A stretch of 64,000 nt of DNA from Chytridium lagenaria (GCA_025449115.1 JAHLKC010000045.1:186001-250000); one strand, 5' to 3'; shown: positions 23,146 to 35,479, counted from the first letter of the stretch. Program-made: numbers and translations. The notes: generated by a model from the sequence alone, not told the origin.

Positions 23146-24699
23146 ATGCAGCAGCCTTCACTACTCACACTCCCGCCAGAGCTCCTCCATCCTACCCTTT
23201 CTTACCTTCACCCACACACTCTGCTCACCCGGATCCTCCCACTCTGCACCACCTCCCGCAATCTCATAATCCATCTCGTCAACGACCTTTCCTTCGCTCT
23301 TCGCAATCTCCTTCTTTACCCAACCCCTGTCTACTGTTTCCTTGTTCCACATACACCGCCGCATCCATCATCCACAATGCCGGCCTCACACGTAATCTCT
23401 TCGCCGCCATTGTCGAGAGCTGGGTGGAGGAAGGCGGACCAACAACAACGTCAATTGGGTTCAAGCGGGGCTTTGTATAGCCATCAAGAACGGAGCCAAT
23501 GTATCGCTCGATGATTACTTTGGTTGTTCTGGTTGGCGCACGTGGATGCCGTTGACATGGTTCGATTCTGTCTCTCAAAGGTGGATGGTGACCAGACGAG
23601 GTTGTTGGAACGTCTTGGCATGTATGCATCAAGATGTGGGAGTGTGAATGTTTTACGAGAAGTGATGAAACTTGGAGGAGGAGCCGAAAAAGACATGATG
23701 TTGATCACCGCCTCAGAAAAGGGTAGAACCGACATTGTGAGAGTTCTAGTCAAAGAATTCGACTGCGATCCCTCCCAGTCAGATCACGAAGCACTCCGTC
23801 GAGCCGCCGCAAGAGGTCACAGCGACGTTGTCGCACTCTTACTCGAATCTGGCGGTGTTGATCCTGGCGCCTTTTGGGAACGCGCTGTGCGGGATGCAGC
23901 GGCGTTAGGACATGCAGAAGTCGTTGGGTTGTTGTTAGACAAGACATCCCGAGAAGGGTTGTTGGATGATCAACCGTTACGTTTAGCAACGTTACATCAG
24001 CATCCGTCCATTGTGAAACTCTTGCTGGATTCGCATCGAGTTGATCCGAACCGTGCGTTACCTATTGCGGCGAGGACAGGGAATAAAGAGATTTTGGAGT
24101 TGTTGTTGGGAACCGGACGGTGTGATCCTGCCTATGATCATCAGCATGCATTGAGATGGGGATGTGCGTTGGGACATAGGGAAGTCGTGAGGGTTTTATT
24201 GGCGACGGGGGTTGTGATCCAGGAGTGGAAGGGAATTATTGCATCAGGATGTCGTGTTATTACGGTCACATACATATCGTGGAAATGCTGTTGGAGACAG
24301 GGAAGGTGGACGTGACGGCCGAAGATCATTTCGCCGTTCGTACCGCATCGATGAACGGTCATATAGATGTTGTCCAACTTCTCATTGGTTTACCTGAAGT
24401 GGATGTCTCTGCGCGATCGCATTTCGCGCTACGGAAAGCTGCGGAGAATGGACATGCGGATGTTGTGAAATGTTTATTAGGGACAGGGAAAACGTGGGAT
24501 CCAATCTCACTTGATGATCCGCTGTTGAGACCAGAAGGCAATGGCTGCTGCTGTGAAGCATGGGCATATTGAATGTGTCAAGGCGTTGCTTGACTTTCAG
24601 GGTGGGCGAGTTGCGGAGTTCGCGATTGGCGCATTGGTAAATGAGGCGATGGTTAGGAGCTTTTGGGATATTGCTGAAGTGTTACGGGACGGATGTTGA
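23146..24699 (+). CDS. F-box/ankyrin-repeat protein
   Basis: ATG at 23146 opens an F-box-like helix set (LLTLPPELLHPTLSYLHPHT, then TRILPLCTTSRNL). From 23524 to 24660 there are about nine to ten ankyrin repeats with the standard consensus: DHEALRRAAARGHSDVVALL, RAVRDAAALGHAEVVGLL, HFAVRTASMNGHIDVVQLL, HFALRKAAENGHADVVKCLL and, last, AAAVKHGHIECVKALL. The protein ends at TGA 24697-24699. It would bind Skp1 through the F-box and present ankyrin repeats to a substrate. Frame changes occur near 23350, 23475, 23520, 24220 (one missing base each) and near 24527 (one of the few breaks that does not fit a single deletion). Single-exon. A family member of the 7.8-9.7 kb gene by architecture, but with far clearer ankyrin repeats. 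Confidence 0.85.
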
Positions 24700-25049
24700 T
24701 TTTTGAAATAGAACCAACATGTGCTATACGTCTTTCTTTTCAAGTTTTATTACAAGTTGGATTATGTGCCACATATACGGGTGATGTTGTTTATTAGATA
24801 AGTAGGCAGTTACCAAAAGTAGATGAGGTTCTATGAAGTCTATAGACATATAACCACAAAAAGATAAATGAAACAAAAAACAAACAAAAGAAAGAAAATA
24901 GAATGAATAAAAGAATATCTTTTAACGGCGAAAAAGTGAACAAAGAAAAGCAATAGAAAAAAAAAAAGGCGACTATACAGGTATTAAAGGAAAATGAGGC
25001 CATCGAAAAAAAAAGTAGAACCAAGAAAAGATTTTCCAAGATAAAATTC
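24700..25049. other. convergent intergenic region
   Basis: 350 bp between the 3' ends of the ankyrin gene (+) and the GRAM-VASt gene (-). A-rich on the + strand from 24850 to 25030. No gene seen. Confidence 0.5.
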
Positions 25050-28000
25050 TCAAACACCCCTCATCCCCTCCACAGCCTTCATCACCGCCCTTCACAATCA
25101 CATCCACATCCCCTTCCTCCCTCCGTCCACTCCCCCCTTCAAAACCTCAACAACAGCCTTCACCTCCAAAACCTCCCTCTCCATATCTCCATCCTCCTTC
25201 TCATCCCAACCTCCTTCTCCATCTCAACCATCCGCCCCCTAACCCCTTCCAATCCCCTCAGTCACATTCGCCAACTGCCAAACCGCAACCGTGTTAAACG
25301 CCAACATAAGCACAGCAATCAACCCAACCAACACAGCGCTCATCTGGAGCCAAGGTGCAGTCACCTTGGCCAACGCCGGCGCCACCTCCTCGTCACGGTC
25401 AGATGGCGACGCTATCGGCGTTGAATCAAAACTTCGACTGTTACGACGTGAAGATTTACGACGAGGTCCGCTTTCCGTCGTCTCCATCGGACCCTCTGGA
25501 CGCAACGCCACAATAGCATGTATACCGTCTGAGCTAGGTTTGATGATTTGCGGGAAGGCCGGGACGGAATAACCTCTTCGTCCTCATATTCGTCGTCAGT
25601 GCAAACAGGGGTTCCGGGAACTGCTTGACGGATTCTTCAAGAGCTGCAATGAGGGACGCGCAGTTTCCACGTACACCGTCGATGGCGCCGCTCATGATAG
25701 GAACTATAAAGTGTGAATTAATTTCATCAAACATGAATACACTTACTTTTAATGACTGTGAATTTCCAGAACTCCACTGAACATTCCACGATGTGACGCG
25801 TTTTGCGAGGACCGTGCCACATCAGACAGAACTTTGCAATCAACTAATTGACAAAATTAACAAAAATGAAATGTCTGTAGAGAGTATTACCTGGAATCCA
25901 TCAAATACATCGGGGTTCTTGGTTTTAGATTGAATGCAAAGATATCTTTGCAAAACAAAAAAAAGGGGAAAAAACACATTAGTAAAAGGCGCCAGGGATA
26001 ATTGACCAGTAAGAAAAAGTTTGGGAAAACAAAGAAGAGGCATGGAATAAATAAAACTGGCCAAGAAAAAGAGAAGAAAATAATTGAAAAGAAAAGAAGA
26101 GAAAATTAAAGAAAAAAAATAAAAGAATAGAAGAAAAAAAGAATGTACTCACTTCCCTTCCTTTGCCGCCACAACCTCCTCATGAATAATACACCTCGTA
26201 CTTTTCGGTCCCAACGGAAACCACAACGGCAACGTATACTCAATAACCCGATGCCATCCAACCCCCATCCTCCCCAAATCCAAATCCAAATCCCTCATCT
26301 CCCCCTCTCCCCTCCCCACAATCTTCTCAGCCACCACAAGTTCCCCATCAGGCACCAAAGCAGGCTTCCACTCCCCATACCTCAAAAACTGCACCTTGCG
26401 TCGATTCAAATAATTCACCATAAAATGACCACCACCAATAAGCGGGTCATGCGCGTACACGTGGGAAACCATCGAGGAGAAAGAGAGCGGGTAGATTTTG
26501 TCCTCAATGGCGTGGGGGGAAGAGTTGGGGGTTTAGGGCCGCGCGTTTTTCTCCACGGCAGCCGCAGGTTGAAGGGATAGAGCGTTTTTTTGCGTCGACG
26601 TGGGGAAACAGCGGGTATCAAGGGTGGCTCCGCGGGTCCAGATGTGGGCGTCATTGTATTAATTGCGATTGGTTCAGCGACTGATAGAGGTACGACTGGC
26701 GTGGATGTGTTTCCGTGTGTCTCTTTGACACCCATATCGTGACTAGGTCGTCTGCTTTGCGACGCCACAGGAAGGTCCAAAGTCGACGGTGGGGGTGTCG
26801 GAGACGACCTATCCAACGAACCATTATCCGAATGATACGCTGACGAAGACGACCCTTTCCCCCCCACTTTTTATTCTTCATCCCTCCCCCTCACTAGCAT
26901 ACCCCGTACTCTGCTCCGCCTTCTCCACAGCCTTCTTCATCTTCTTCTCCTCCTTCTCCGCCTTTCCGCCTCCTTCTTGACCCTCTTCACCTCCTTCTCC
27001 CTCTCCTTCCTCGCCTTCTCAAGCTCTTTCGCGCAGACACCGGGACAGGCGTGACCTCTACAACAGGGGACTCTGCCGGCAAAGATGCAGATGGGACAAG
27101 TTTCACCGGTGATTCCACAATCGAACCAATCCGTATGGCCGCTAACTGCACTGATGGTTTTGATGACAGGTCTCGGGCCATAGCGACAGGGGAGTGTGCA
27201 CCACCATCCGCAGAGGGTGTGGACGCAGAATGCGATCTTGATTTCTCTAACGGCGCATCGAGAGATGAAGAGGCCATGGGTGTTGAAGACTGAGACGCTG
27301 ATTTGAGTATAGACGGTGCGACGAGGGTTGATGACGTTGGAGGAGCTTGTGGAAGGCTGTTTAAACTGCCTGGAGTCTTCTTTTTGACGGTACTGCGACG
27401 GCGTAGTAGGTTTGCGGATTTAGAGTCTGCGGTGGTACCGCTGTCGGCGGCAGTGTTGGAGGGGGAGTTGGTGAGGAAGAAGGGGAAGGCGTCTTTTTTT
27501 CTTTGGGTGACGATTTGGGTGCGGAGTTGACAGGTTTCGCAGGTTCCCTGGTTAGAGCAGGTGCAACGGAGAGCAGAGACGTCAGGGAATTTCCGGCGTA
27601 AACTTGTGGGCTGGAAATAATATCAATCATTAGGTCCATGCCAAAATAGATAAATGAACAACAATAACAATAAAAAATATGAGGAAACATAAAAAAAACA
27701 CAAAGAAACCAAACAATACGTAAAATATAAAGACAACCAACACGTTCACATACCTCTACATGCAAATCCCACAACCTATTCACAAGGTCAAACACCGCAT
27801 CTCTATCAAAAACGACGACAAAAACACCTTTGTCGTCAACGCTCCCACATTCTCTTCCTCATCCGCATCATTCGCAACCTCAATCTCAATCGCATTGGGT
27901 ATAAGCAACGCCACATTCTTTTTCTGCACATCAATCACCTGCGACAGGGGGATGAGAAGCGTCGGAGAAAACGGGGTGGAGCTTGAAAACGCAAGATGGT

Positions 28001-29004
28001 GCTGGGACACCCAGAGTCGACCTCGAACCGTCGTGTCTCGACGAAGAGCGCAGGGGAAATCTGGGAGATGGGGTGAGTTTGAAAGACAAGAGAGTATGGT
28101 TTTTTCCTACCGTCAATGAGAAGATCGGTGGATGGAACGCTTCGAAACATTCGATGGAATTCAGTGTTTTCGCGATCTGTTGCGACGGGCGTTGTATAAC
28201 TTTTTCTACGGGGTAATGTTTGTACTGGAGCGACCACGGGCGATCCACCCGTCTTCAATCCCGGTGTGACCACGGCAGAAGGTCCCTGAAACGCTGGTAA
28301 GCTCATCCTTTTCGTCCTCACTACCTCTTGCTCCTGATTCTGGGTCGCAGATTGGAAAACAAAGGGAGGGGGGACACCAAGAGCAACGATGGGGTAGTTG
28401 GGGAAGACAGGTTGTAAACCTGGGTTGGAGTCTCGTTCCGTTGATGATGTCTTGATGGTTCGACGACTGTCCTTGTCGGATTCAGAGTGTAAAGAAGGGT
28501 CTCGAGGGGGTTTGGAGGGAAGCGTCATGCTTCGTTGGGGCAAAGAGGTAGAGCCAGGGATACCGTTGACAATGAGATAATCGTCGATATCGTCATCGTC
28601 GGTGGGTTTAGTGTCATCGTCGTCGTCATGCAGGATTGATGTTGGGACTGTTCGGAACGATGCGGTGGGCGATGGAAACGATGGGAGGTAGTTTGATGGA
28701 CTGTTTGGAAGAGACGTGAGGACGGAGAGGTCCCTTGATGATGACGTTCTGACCAGCATGTTTTGGTCGTCCATGGATACTCTTAAAGGGATTTCAATGC
28801 TAGGCGATGTGCTTGCATCTCGGATAAAGGGGATAAAGGGGAAGATGGTGATGTAGACATTTGAAAGTCCTTGGGTGCTTGCATGCTGCTGAGACTGACG
28901 GAACGCATGCGGTGGATGGGACGGTGAGGTTGGTTAAGATTGCTGACTTGAGATCGGGAATCTGAGGAGGAAGAACCCTTGGTAGGTTGGTCGGTTGATG
29001 CCAT
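25050..29004 (-). CDS. GRAM-VASt domain membrane protein (Lam/GRAMD1-type sterol transfer)
   Basis: Predicted ER-membrane protein that moves sterol at membrane contact sites (family role). Order from the N-terminus: a Ser/Pro-rich disordered region from ATG 29004; a GRAM domain after the intron at about 28110-28061, with FPCALRRDTTVRGRLWVSQHHLAF, VIDVQKKNVALLIPNAIEI and DRDAVFDLVNRLWDL (27740-28060); a long basic/disordered linker with a Lys/Glu helix near 26950-27030; a VASt (START-like) domain spread over exons, with HRVIEYTLPLWFPLGPKSTR (about 26185-26244), NPDVFDGFQ (about 25893-25920), WHGPRKTRHIVECSVEFW and VRGNCASLIAALEESV; and one C-terminal membrane helix at about 25272-25343 (MSAVLVGLIAVLMLAF), followed by a short coiled coil ending at TGA 25050. 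Start: 29004 is the first ATG; a one-base break near 28784 separates the first 70 codons. Frame breaks also near 27800, 27030 and 25250. Confidence 0.83.
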
Positions 29005-29492
29005 TCCGGTGATGGATTGGTGTTAAAAGGACTTCACACCCGCAGCGTGAAACAAATGAAAAATTTAAAAATATAACCCCTTGCTTGACTTTACGCACAA
29101 AATGATGTCCACTTTTGCGGTCATCTGGCGGCGAGAGGGAATTGCATCAAGAGAAAAGTGACAGCTGCTAGATGACGCGTAAGGATATGTCCTTTCCAAA
29201 ATAGCGCATTTCAATTCCAATTCACACGTAACTTATAACCAGAAAGGGGAAGAAGTTGATATAACATGATGAGCACTTGTTTAATCATACCTATCTTTTA
29301 CTATGGAACTTGTCCAAGAAACCTTTGAAAAAAGGAAGTCAAGGAAGAAAACTCTGACTCCTTCCAGATTCTTTCGCCTCAACATAAAAAAAAAAAGGAA
29401 TTTGCCTAAAGACGCTTATATGATTATAAAATGAGATACGAACGAATATATTTCCACTAAAAGAAATCAATTAACATGCACAAGACGAACAT
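29005..29492. other. intergenic region
   Basis: Promoter-side gap upstream of the GRAM-VASt gene and downstream of the DUF4097 gene. AT-rich, with a TGACGCGTAA stretch at about 29173. No gene or RNA supported. Confidence 0.45.
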
Positions 29493-31035
29493 TTACTCAA
29501 ACTTCACATCCGCAGACCCCAACGACAAAGTCATATCCAACTTATGCACTCCAACAACACCCCCCTCCTTCCTCCTCTCACCCTCCGCAAAACCCCTCGT
29601 GTTTCTAGTGAAATCAACACCAGTCCCCTTGACACGCACGCTTCCCCAAGATTTCGTCTGAACCTTGAAAGCACCATAAAAGTCCACCAGGCGAACGTTA
29701 TGCGAACCCGTCGAGGTTTTCGCAGTAATGGTGGTGGCGGTGGTTGGGAGCTGGACATTGACAGTGTCAATCGACCCGGTTTCAGCCTTCATGGTGAGGT
29801 CGGTGAATGACCCGGAAACGGTTTGGAGCTTGATGGAACCTGTGTTGGTGGACGTGGAAATGGTTTTTTGGACAATGACGTTCTTGATGTCGATTGAACC
29901 AGTGTCAAGCGTGAGTCGAGGATATCAACCGTGAGGTCCTATTAAAGAAAATGAATGTGAGTAAGGAAAAAATCAAGAGGAGGGAAGCCCGCGGGAACTT
30001 ACGTTAACATTGATGCTACCGGTACGGCCATCGATCACAACCTTTTCAACAAAAGCCATGCTTGAGACATTGACAGACCCCACATGGTTCTCCACATTCA
30101 CAAACTTTCCAACTCCAACGTGAATGTTGACAGCCGCAATATCCGCCACAATATCCAACTTTTTCCAACCCTTCAAGGCACCCTCTGGCACATACACAGT
30201 AACCGCAGCCCCAATACAAGGACGATGGTGTTTCTCATCCTCGTCATCTTCAATCCCATCAAACGATTTCGGGGTCACAACGTGAATCAAGTAAGTCCCA
30301 TCAAGGATCTCGTGCTCAACCCAGACGGGGATGGACGGGTTTGACAGATGGAAATGAATATCGGTGTATGCTTTTGAGGAGAGGGAGGTAACGGGGGCCG
30401 GGAGGATTGCGATTTGACCGACGCCGAGACCAGAGAGTTGAACTTTGAGGTTGTTGATCTTGGAGGGGATTGTGAGGGTGCCGTTTTCAGGGTAACGGGG
30501 AATTTCGCCTCGTGAGGTTGACAGTGAAGAGGGCGCTCGGTTTCACGGGTGGGGATGAGGGTGGGGGTGTCGGGATATTCGTAGTTATCGGCAGAGGGCT
30601 GGCGGAGAGAATGAGAGGGATGATGGGGATGGCGAGGATGACGAGGGACATGCTACAATGTTATTAATGACGTTCTTTTGACATGGTGTTGAACATAAAT
30701 AAATGCAAAAAAAAGGATTTTAAATATTTTACTTACGCCATCCTCATCATGCCATCGGACGTGTCTCACCCTTGGGAAGAACAAGTAAAAGACACCAACG
30801 ACACACAACACAATGAACAAGTTTTTGCAAAATTTGTTCCTACGACGACGACGTTCTTGGTCTTGGTCATGGGGATGAAGAAGGTGCCTTGAGGGAATTG
30901 GGGTTGTGGGGTTGTGTTTGCGGGGATGAGGATGACATTGGCAGGGATGAGCAGAGGTTGAGCCTCAGTGTCGGTGAAGGGAGGGGGAGGAGTGGTTGAA
31001 GGCCGTTGAGGAGTGAATGACATTTTCGTCGACAT
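29493..31035 (-). CDS. membrane-anchored DUF4097 (toastrack/adhesin-type beta) protein
   Basis: ATG at 31035. A Pro/Thr-rich cytosolic N-terminus ends in an Arg run (ERRRRRNKF, after a one-base break in the G run at 30871-30874), then one membrane helix NLFIVLCVVGVFYLFF at about 30785-30832. The extracellular or luminal part is made of beta repeats with a recurring T-G-S-(I/V/H) turn: VVIDGRTGSINV, LDTGSIDIKNV, STNTGSIKLQTV, MKAETGSIDTV and TSTGSHNVRLV, which is the DUF4097/toastrack beta-solenoid signature. In bacteria such domains sit next to signalling regulators; in fungi their role is unknown. The gene has introns near 30722-30658 and at 30002-29939 (64 nt, phase 0, GT/AG) and ends at TAA 29493. 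A further break lies near 29915. Confidence 0.75.
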
Positions 31036-31644
31036 GATGGAAGAGAATGTAGTGAACTCTTTTTTGCAGTTTGGTGATGGATGATGGTGATGAGTGGTGA
31101 ATGATAAATGGTGGTGAGTGGGAAGCCTTTTTATACTTTTTATTTATTACATGCAACAGCAAATAAATAAATAAATGGATATGTCAAGATCCACGAAACA
31201 AAAAAAAAAACAAGAATAATTTTATATGGAATTGTCATGTTTAGACTTACCGTGGAGATTTAAAACATGATTATTTATTATAAAAATGGCTGAGGGTAAT
31301 ACGCATACATGTCAGGGATGATGGAAGAAATGTAAATAAGTAAATAAATTAATTATAGTAATAAGTAAATAAATAGATAAATGGATAAATAAATAAATAA
31401 AACGTGGTTAAGTTTTACCTCTTTGAAAAGGGTTTTTTACTACTCTACCTATGTAAGTAATATGTAGGTACTAGGTATTAATTATTAAAAATAAATAAAC
31501 AATTACAAACATGGTTAAATTTTACCTCTTTGTACATATAGGGGTTTTTACATCATTTTTATATAATTACTTTTCCATCGTGTTGTTGTTTATCAACCTT
31601 TTCTACAAGTTCCTTAAAAAAAACAATTTAAAAAACAATAATGT
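31036..31644. other. AT-rich intergenic region with TAAA repeats
   Basis: Contains (TAAA)n stretches near 31160, 31340-31400 and 31490. A diverged direct repeat of about 40 bp, GGTTAAGTTTTACCTCTTTG at 31406-31425 and GGTTAAATTTTACCTCTTTG at 31512-31531, is each followed by a GGGTTTTTTAC-like end. No gene. Confidence 0.6.
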
Positions 31645-33056
31645 TTAAAAGAAATAAACTTCAAAAATACTTTTATTCCAACCAACGCAAAAAATAAAAC
31701 ATTCTTCATAAAACACGTTCCAGAAAAAGAGCATGCAACATCTATACCCATAATAAACACTCAGGCAAACAACTATGACGGCGAAGGCGCTGGGCGTCAC
31801 AGGTGTCGTCGAAGGCATGACAAGGTATCTAAAGAACCCAAACCGGAAAATCAACGTCAACGTCAAGTTTCCCAGCACAACAGCTACAAGTGCCGCAGTT
31901 TTAGCGGGTGGACCTTTTGGATGATTCGAACGCCGGAAGGAGGTTTTGGTAGAGAAAGTATGCTTAAAAAAAAATTATACAGTTAGATAGGAAATAGGGA
32001 GTTGGGGTATTGTTAGAACTTACTAGAGATGGAAAATGCGGCGAGGATAATGACCCATCTGAAAATCTCAGAAGGTAGAATGCAGAGAACCTACAAATGA
32101 ATTAAATACAAAAATAAATAAAAAAGCATTAATGTAAAAAGACTGTTGGAACAATGAAATCAAAGAACAAACAATGAAAAAAAGCACCCACCGAAACCGG
32201 TATCCAAATCGCCAACCCATACCCATACACATTCAACGCCTCAAAAAACGAAATAGGCACCGCAAAAATATTTCCCCAAACCCCAAACCAACGCCGGCAT
32301 CACCATAACATACACATACACAGATATACTGGCCATCGTAAGAAGCGTCATACTAAATGTGTAGTCTTTTTGACTGTTCAGGTAGGCGCTGATGGAGCCT
32401 GCAACAGTGGATGTCATGAATAGACAAAAGATGACGGTGGTGGAGATCCAAAATGGCCCTGAAATATGTTTAACAACAAAATTCAAAAGAGTAGAAGGTA
32501 CCGTAGAGATCAGGGTTTCCAGAGATTTTTTCTTGAAAGGCGCCACGGGGAATGACAGCTTCGGTTATTCTTGTTCGCACCTGAATAAAAAATACATTTA
32601 AGCAAACTGAAATATACAGAAACGAAAACATGAAACTGACATCTTCAAAATCAACGTTGAAGAATTGAGCATAGAATTCAAGAGTCCAAAAGGCAGAGGT
32701 TCCGCCTGTCCGAGGAGCTGCGCCAGGAGCGAGGAAGTCGGGGACTGTATATATAGATACGGTGAGATTTTTCGCTACGAGAATCCATTTAAAACTACTC
32801 ACGCGCAGATGAGGATGAGGAGGCGGCAACAGGAGGAGGGGCCTTCTTAAAAGATCCAGAGAGGTTTGCTTCCGCGCTGTTTAAAACAAAGTCTAATACA
32901 ATTAATAAGAATGCGATTTGGTTATTAGTAGCATAACGGCAATGATACGAAAGAGCAAAACAAGAGGAAAAATGTATAAAAAATAAACATAAACCAGAGG
33001 TAAAACAAATAATATAAATAGCCTACTCACTCTGGAACTCGAGCTGAGCCTCTGGG
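31645..33056 (-). CDS. Yip1-family membrane protein, YIPF1/YIPF2 (Yip5) type
   Basis: Golgi/ER multi-pass protein that interacts with Rab GTPases (family role). Recognised by FWTLEFYAQFFNVDFEDV (family 'FWTFEYYQTFFDVD'), then SGNPDLYG, PFWISTTVIFC, a string of membrane helices and ALNVYGYGLAIWIPVSV (family 'VNVYGYSLFIYIPT'). Exons with matching phase: to 33031 (AQLEFQ), 32892-32803, then TGGTSAFW exon, GT/AG intron, RTRITEAVIP exon, GPFWIS exon, VLCILPSEIFRWVIILAAFS exon and a last exon with NLTLTLIFRFGFF. The first Met is not resolved: the frame upstream of 33040 meets a stop, so an acceptor inside 33040-33056 and a further 5' exon are likely. One base is missing in the G/C run at 32271-32284. 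The last exon also has one break, so the true stop may differ from 31645. Confidence 0.8.
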
Positions 33057-34101
33057 TATCAAGCTAATCAGGCAAGGCCAACATGAGAAACAAATTAGCT
33101 CTAAAGTCCTAAAGCACATTCTGCAAATTAGGACGGAACTGAATTCCCTCAAGATTGCTTGCTAATTCCAGCATATTGAATGCAGTAATAAACCGCATCC
33201 CCTCTCAAATTCATCATCGGATCATTCCTCTTTCAAATTTATCATCAGATCATTCATCTTCCACTTCACACCACATCCATCCATTCTCTACAGCATTCAT
33301 CGCAACTCCACCATCGCATGCATCTCCACTAAACCTCATAAACGAATATCATGGATCCACAAAACCACATCCTTTCGTCTCATCTACAACTCCCGCAACG
33401 ACCTCACTCTCTTGTTTTCTATCTAACGACATCGCATACGCGGATAAACTTACCGGTTCGACATCAAGAACAGCTTCGTAGCGTCCTGCCATCTATGTAT
33501 ATTTTGGAGACCAGGAATATACTATCGTTGTTACACGAATAATTTGTTGAAATTAGAAGACGGGTGTCGCTGGAGACCGTCGTTGTCGCATAATCGTTAT
33601 GGACTTTTTGAATAGAACCGAATAAAAGGAATTATGAGAATTTAATTGTAGTTAGATTTCCACGTTGAATATCTCTAGACATTAGAGACTGTTTTGAAGA
33701 ATTAGTAATAATAAATGACTTGATTTATTATTTTCGGTTTGCATGCACGCAAGACTCTGGGTATTATTTTGCATGCACGCAGCTGGCCAGATCTGCTTAA
33801 CTCGCAGTCATGCCGAAGGGATATTCATGTAGTTTGTAGGCTGGGGGTTAGTCACGTTGAGAAAGAGCAACGAGTTTTCTTTATTATTTTAGACTTTTTG
33901 ACTCTACGCTAATTACAATTGTCATGGGACAGTGGATGAGTCAAAATGAGTGTTGTTCTCACACCACTCTAGTATAAAAGGGTGGGGCAGCAAACATCAA
34001 CCTTCCATTCTTCATTCTAAACAACTACAAAACACCTGTCCCTAGCCAAACTTGACACACACCACACACGCACACCACTACCACCACCAAACACCACAAA
34101 T
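33057..34101. other. divergent intergenic region upstream of the stress-protein gene
   Basis: Roughly 1 kb that may include an unresolved 5' exon of the YIPF gene. A short duplication, GCATGCACGCA, occurs at 33741-33751 and 33771-33781. Its right end contains the TATA box and a CA-rich leader of the universal stress protein gene. Ser/His/Pro ORFs at 33155-33542 are not supported as coding. Confidence 0.5.
33973..33980 (+). promoter_or_regulatory. TATA box of universal stress protein gene
   Basis: TATAAAAG lies 122-129 nt upstream of the ATG at 34102, followed by a C/A-rich leader (ACCACACACGCACACC). It is the clearest core promoter element in the window and fits a strongly inducible gene. 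Confidence 0.6.
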
Positions 34102-35047
34102 ATGATCGCTGCCACCGAAAAGACCGTTCCCCAACAAACCTCTGTCCATGAGGAAATCTACGAGGGTCATCACACCAACCCCAAACGTGTCATCTGCATT
34201 GCCGTCGACAACTCAAATACTCGGAGCATGCCTTCAACTGGGCTCTTGACAACCTTGTCCACGCTCCTGGTACTGAAGGCCCGCAAGATCAAGTGGTTTT
34301 GTTGAGTGAGTGTTGTTTTTGATATGACTTATGTCTTGTTGTTGCCCTCTTGTTTTTCAGACGGGTAGAAGCGCTTTGACGACACGCCGAGTCGACAATG
34401 CACTTCTACCACATTTACCGTTAAGCCTTCCCTTTACTTATCACTCTTTCTTTTTGTGCACTTCTACCACATTTACCGTTTAGCCTTCCCTTTACTTATC
34501 ACTCTTTTCTTTTTGTGAATTAGACTGCAGGCCATTCACCCTTCCCGGCCCCTACTACAGCCAGTACGGAGGCATTGCAGGAGATTTCGCAGCCACATCG
34601 TGAGTACTCTCCATACACTTTCCCCCCCCGTCAACCCACACAAAAAGCTAACATCCATTCAGTTACGATAACACCGAATGGATTGAAAAGATGGACGAGC
34701 AAGGCCGTCTCGAGTCACACGACCTCCTCAAACAATACGGTGCCAAGGTTCTCGGCCGTAACGTTGCATGCCGCGCCATTGCGCTCAGGGGTGACGCGCG
34801 TGAAGAAATTGTTGCAAAGACCAAGGATCTTGGTGCGGATGTGCTTGTTGTTGGAACGAGGGGGATGGGAACGTTTAAGAGGGCTATCTTTGGGAGTGTG
34901 AGTGATCACTTGCTGCATCACTGTGAGTGTGCTGTGATTGTTCCTAAGCTTGCGGAGGGTCAGATACTAAGAGCAAGCAACTCTGATTCTGGAGCCTATC
35001 TGATATTCTTTATTTTCCTCGTTCAAAACCCTACCCTATTTGCCTAG
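34102..35047 (+). CDS. universal stress protein (UspA family, ATP-binding type)
   Basis: Small soluble nucleotide-binding stress protein. ATG 34102; the first beta strand is KRVICIAVDNS, followed by EHAFNWALDNLV in a shifted frame (one A missing at 34215-34217). Intron 34306-34522 rejoins in phase to NCRPFTLPGPYYSQYGGIAG; a second intron 34600-34664 joins to SYDNTEWIEKM. The ATP-binding signature G-x2-G-x9-G-S is complete at the C-terminus (GTRGMGTFKRAIFGS, about 34856-34900), followed by VIVPK. Family proteins of this length (about 160-180 residues) bind ATP and respond to stress. The reading continues about 30 codons past VIVPK to TAG 35047; that tail looks unlike the family and may follow another base error. 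A tandem duplication lies in intron 1. Confidence 0.88.
34398..34514 (+). repeat. 58/59-bp tandem duplication in intron 1 of the stress-protein gene
   Basis: Copy 1 at 34398-34455 and copy 2 at 34456-34514 start TGCACTTCTACCACATTTAC and differ by one substitution (GTTAAGC versus GTTTAGC) and one extra T. Both contain a pyrimidine-rich stretch; the authentic acceptor is 8 nt downstream of copy 2. Confidence 0.9.
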
Positions 35048-35479
35048 TCGTCCCATCAGCAGCCTTGTTCAATGTTTTCTTAAACACTTGTTATCATGTA
35101 CTATTCTTGTTCTTGCTTCTTCATGTTCTCCTTCATTCTTGAGTTTCTTGCGCGAATGCTTCCGCCAAAAAAATGTAGATTTCTGTTGAATATAGTTTTT
35201 TATTAATAAGTATCGCTTGCATTTACCAAAACCTCTATGGAGCTCCAAAAAAAAGCTGAAAACAAGAGTTAAACCTCATGGTGCTTCTCCTTTGTTTTGT
35301 TTTTAAAGTCACCAGCATTCCAAAGATGTAACGGTTGCTTTTATTGAACATGGTTGCGGTGATGTATGAAGGGTGGTAGAGTTTATTAAGACTGCGCGTC
35401 CATGTAGGTTGCAAAGAGGTTTTTTAGGAGATTTCACACTAATAGGTAGAGAACGGCGACGAGGATTATATAATATTTA

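Noticed and set aside
33155..33542. Ser/His/Pro-rich + strand frames upstream of the stress-protein gene
   Set aside because: Low-complexity composition, no ATG context or homology. More likely the spacer that holds the YIPF 5' region and promoter sequences.
34361..34385. Alternative exon start after TTTTTCAG in the stress-protein intron
   Set aside because: Joining there gives an immediate in-frame TAG; the acceptor at 34522 continues the family sequence instead.
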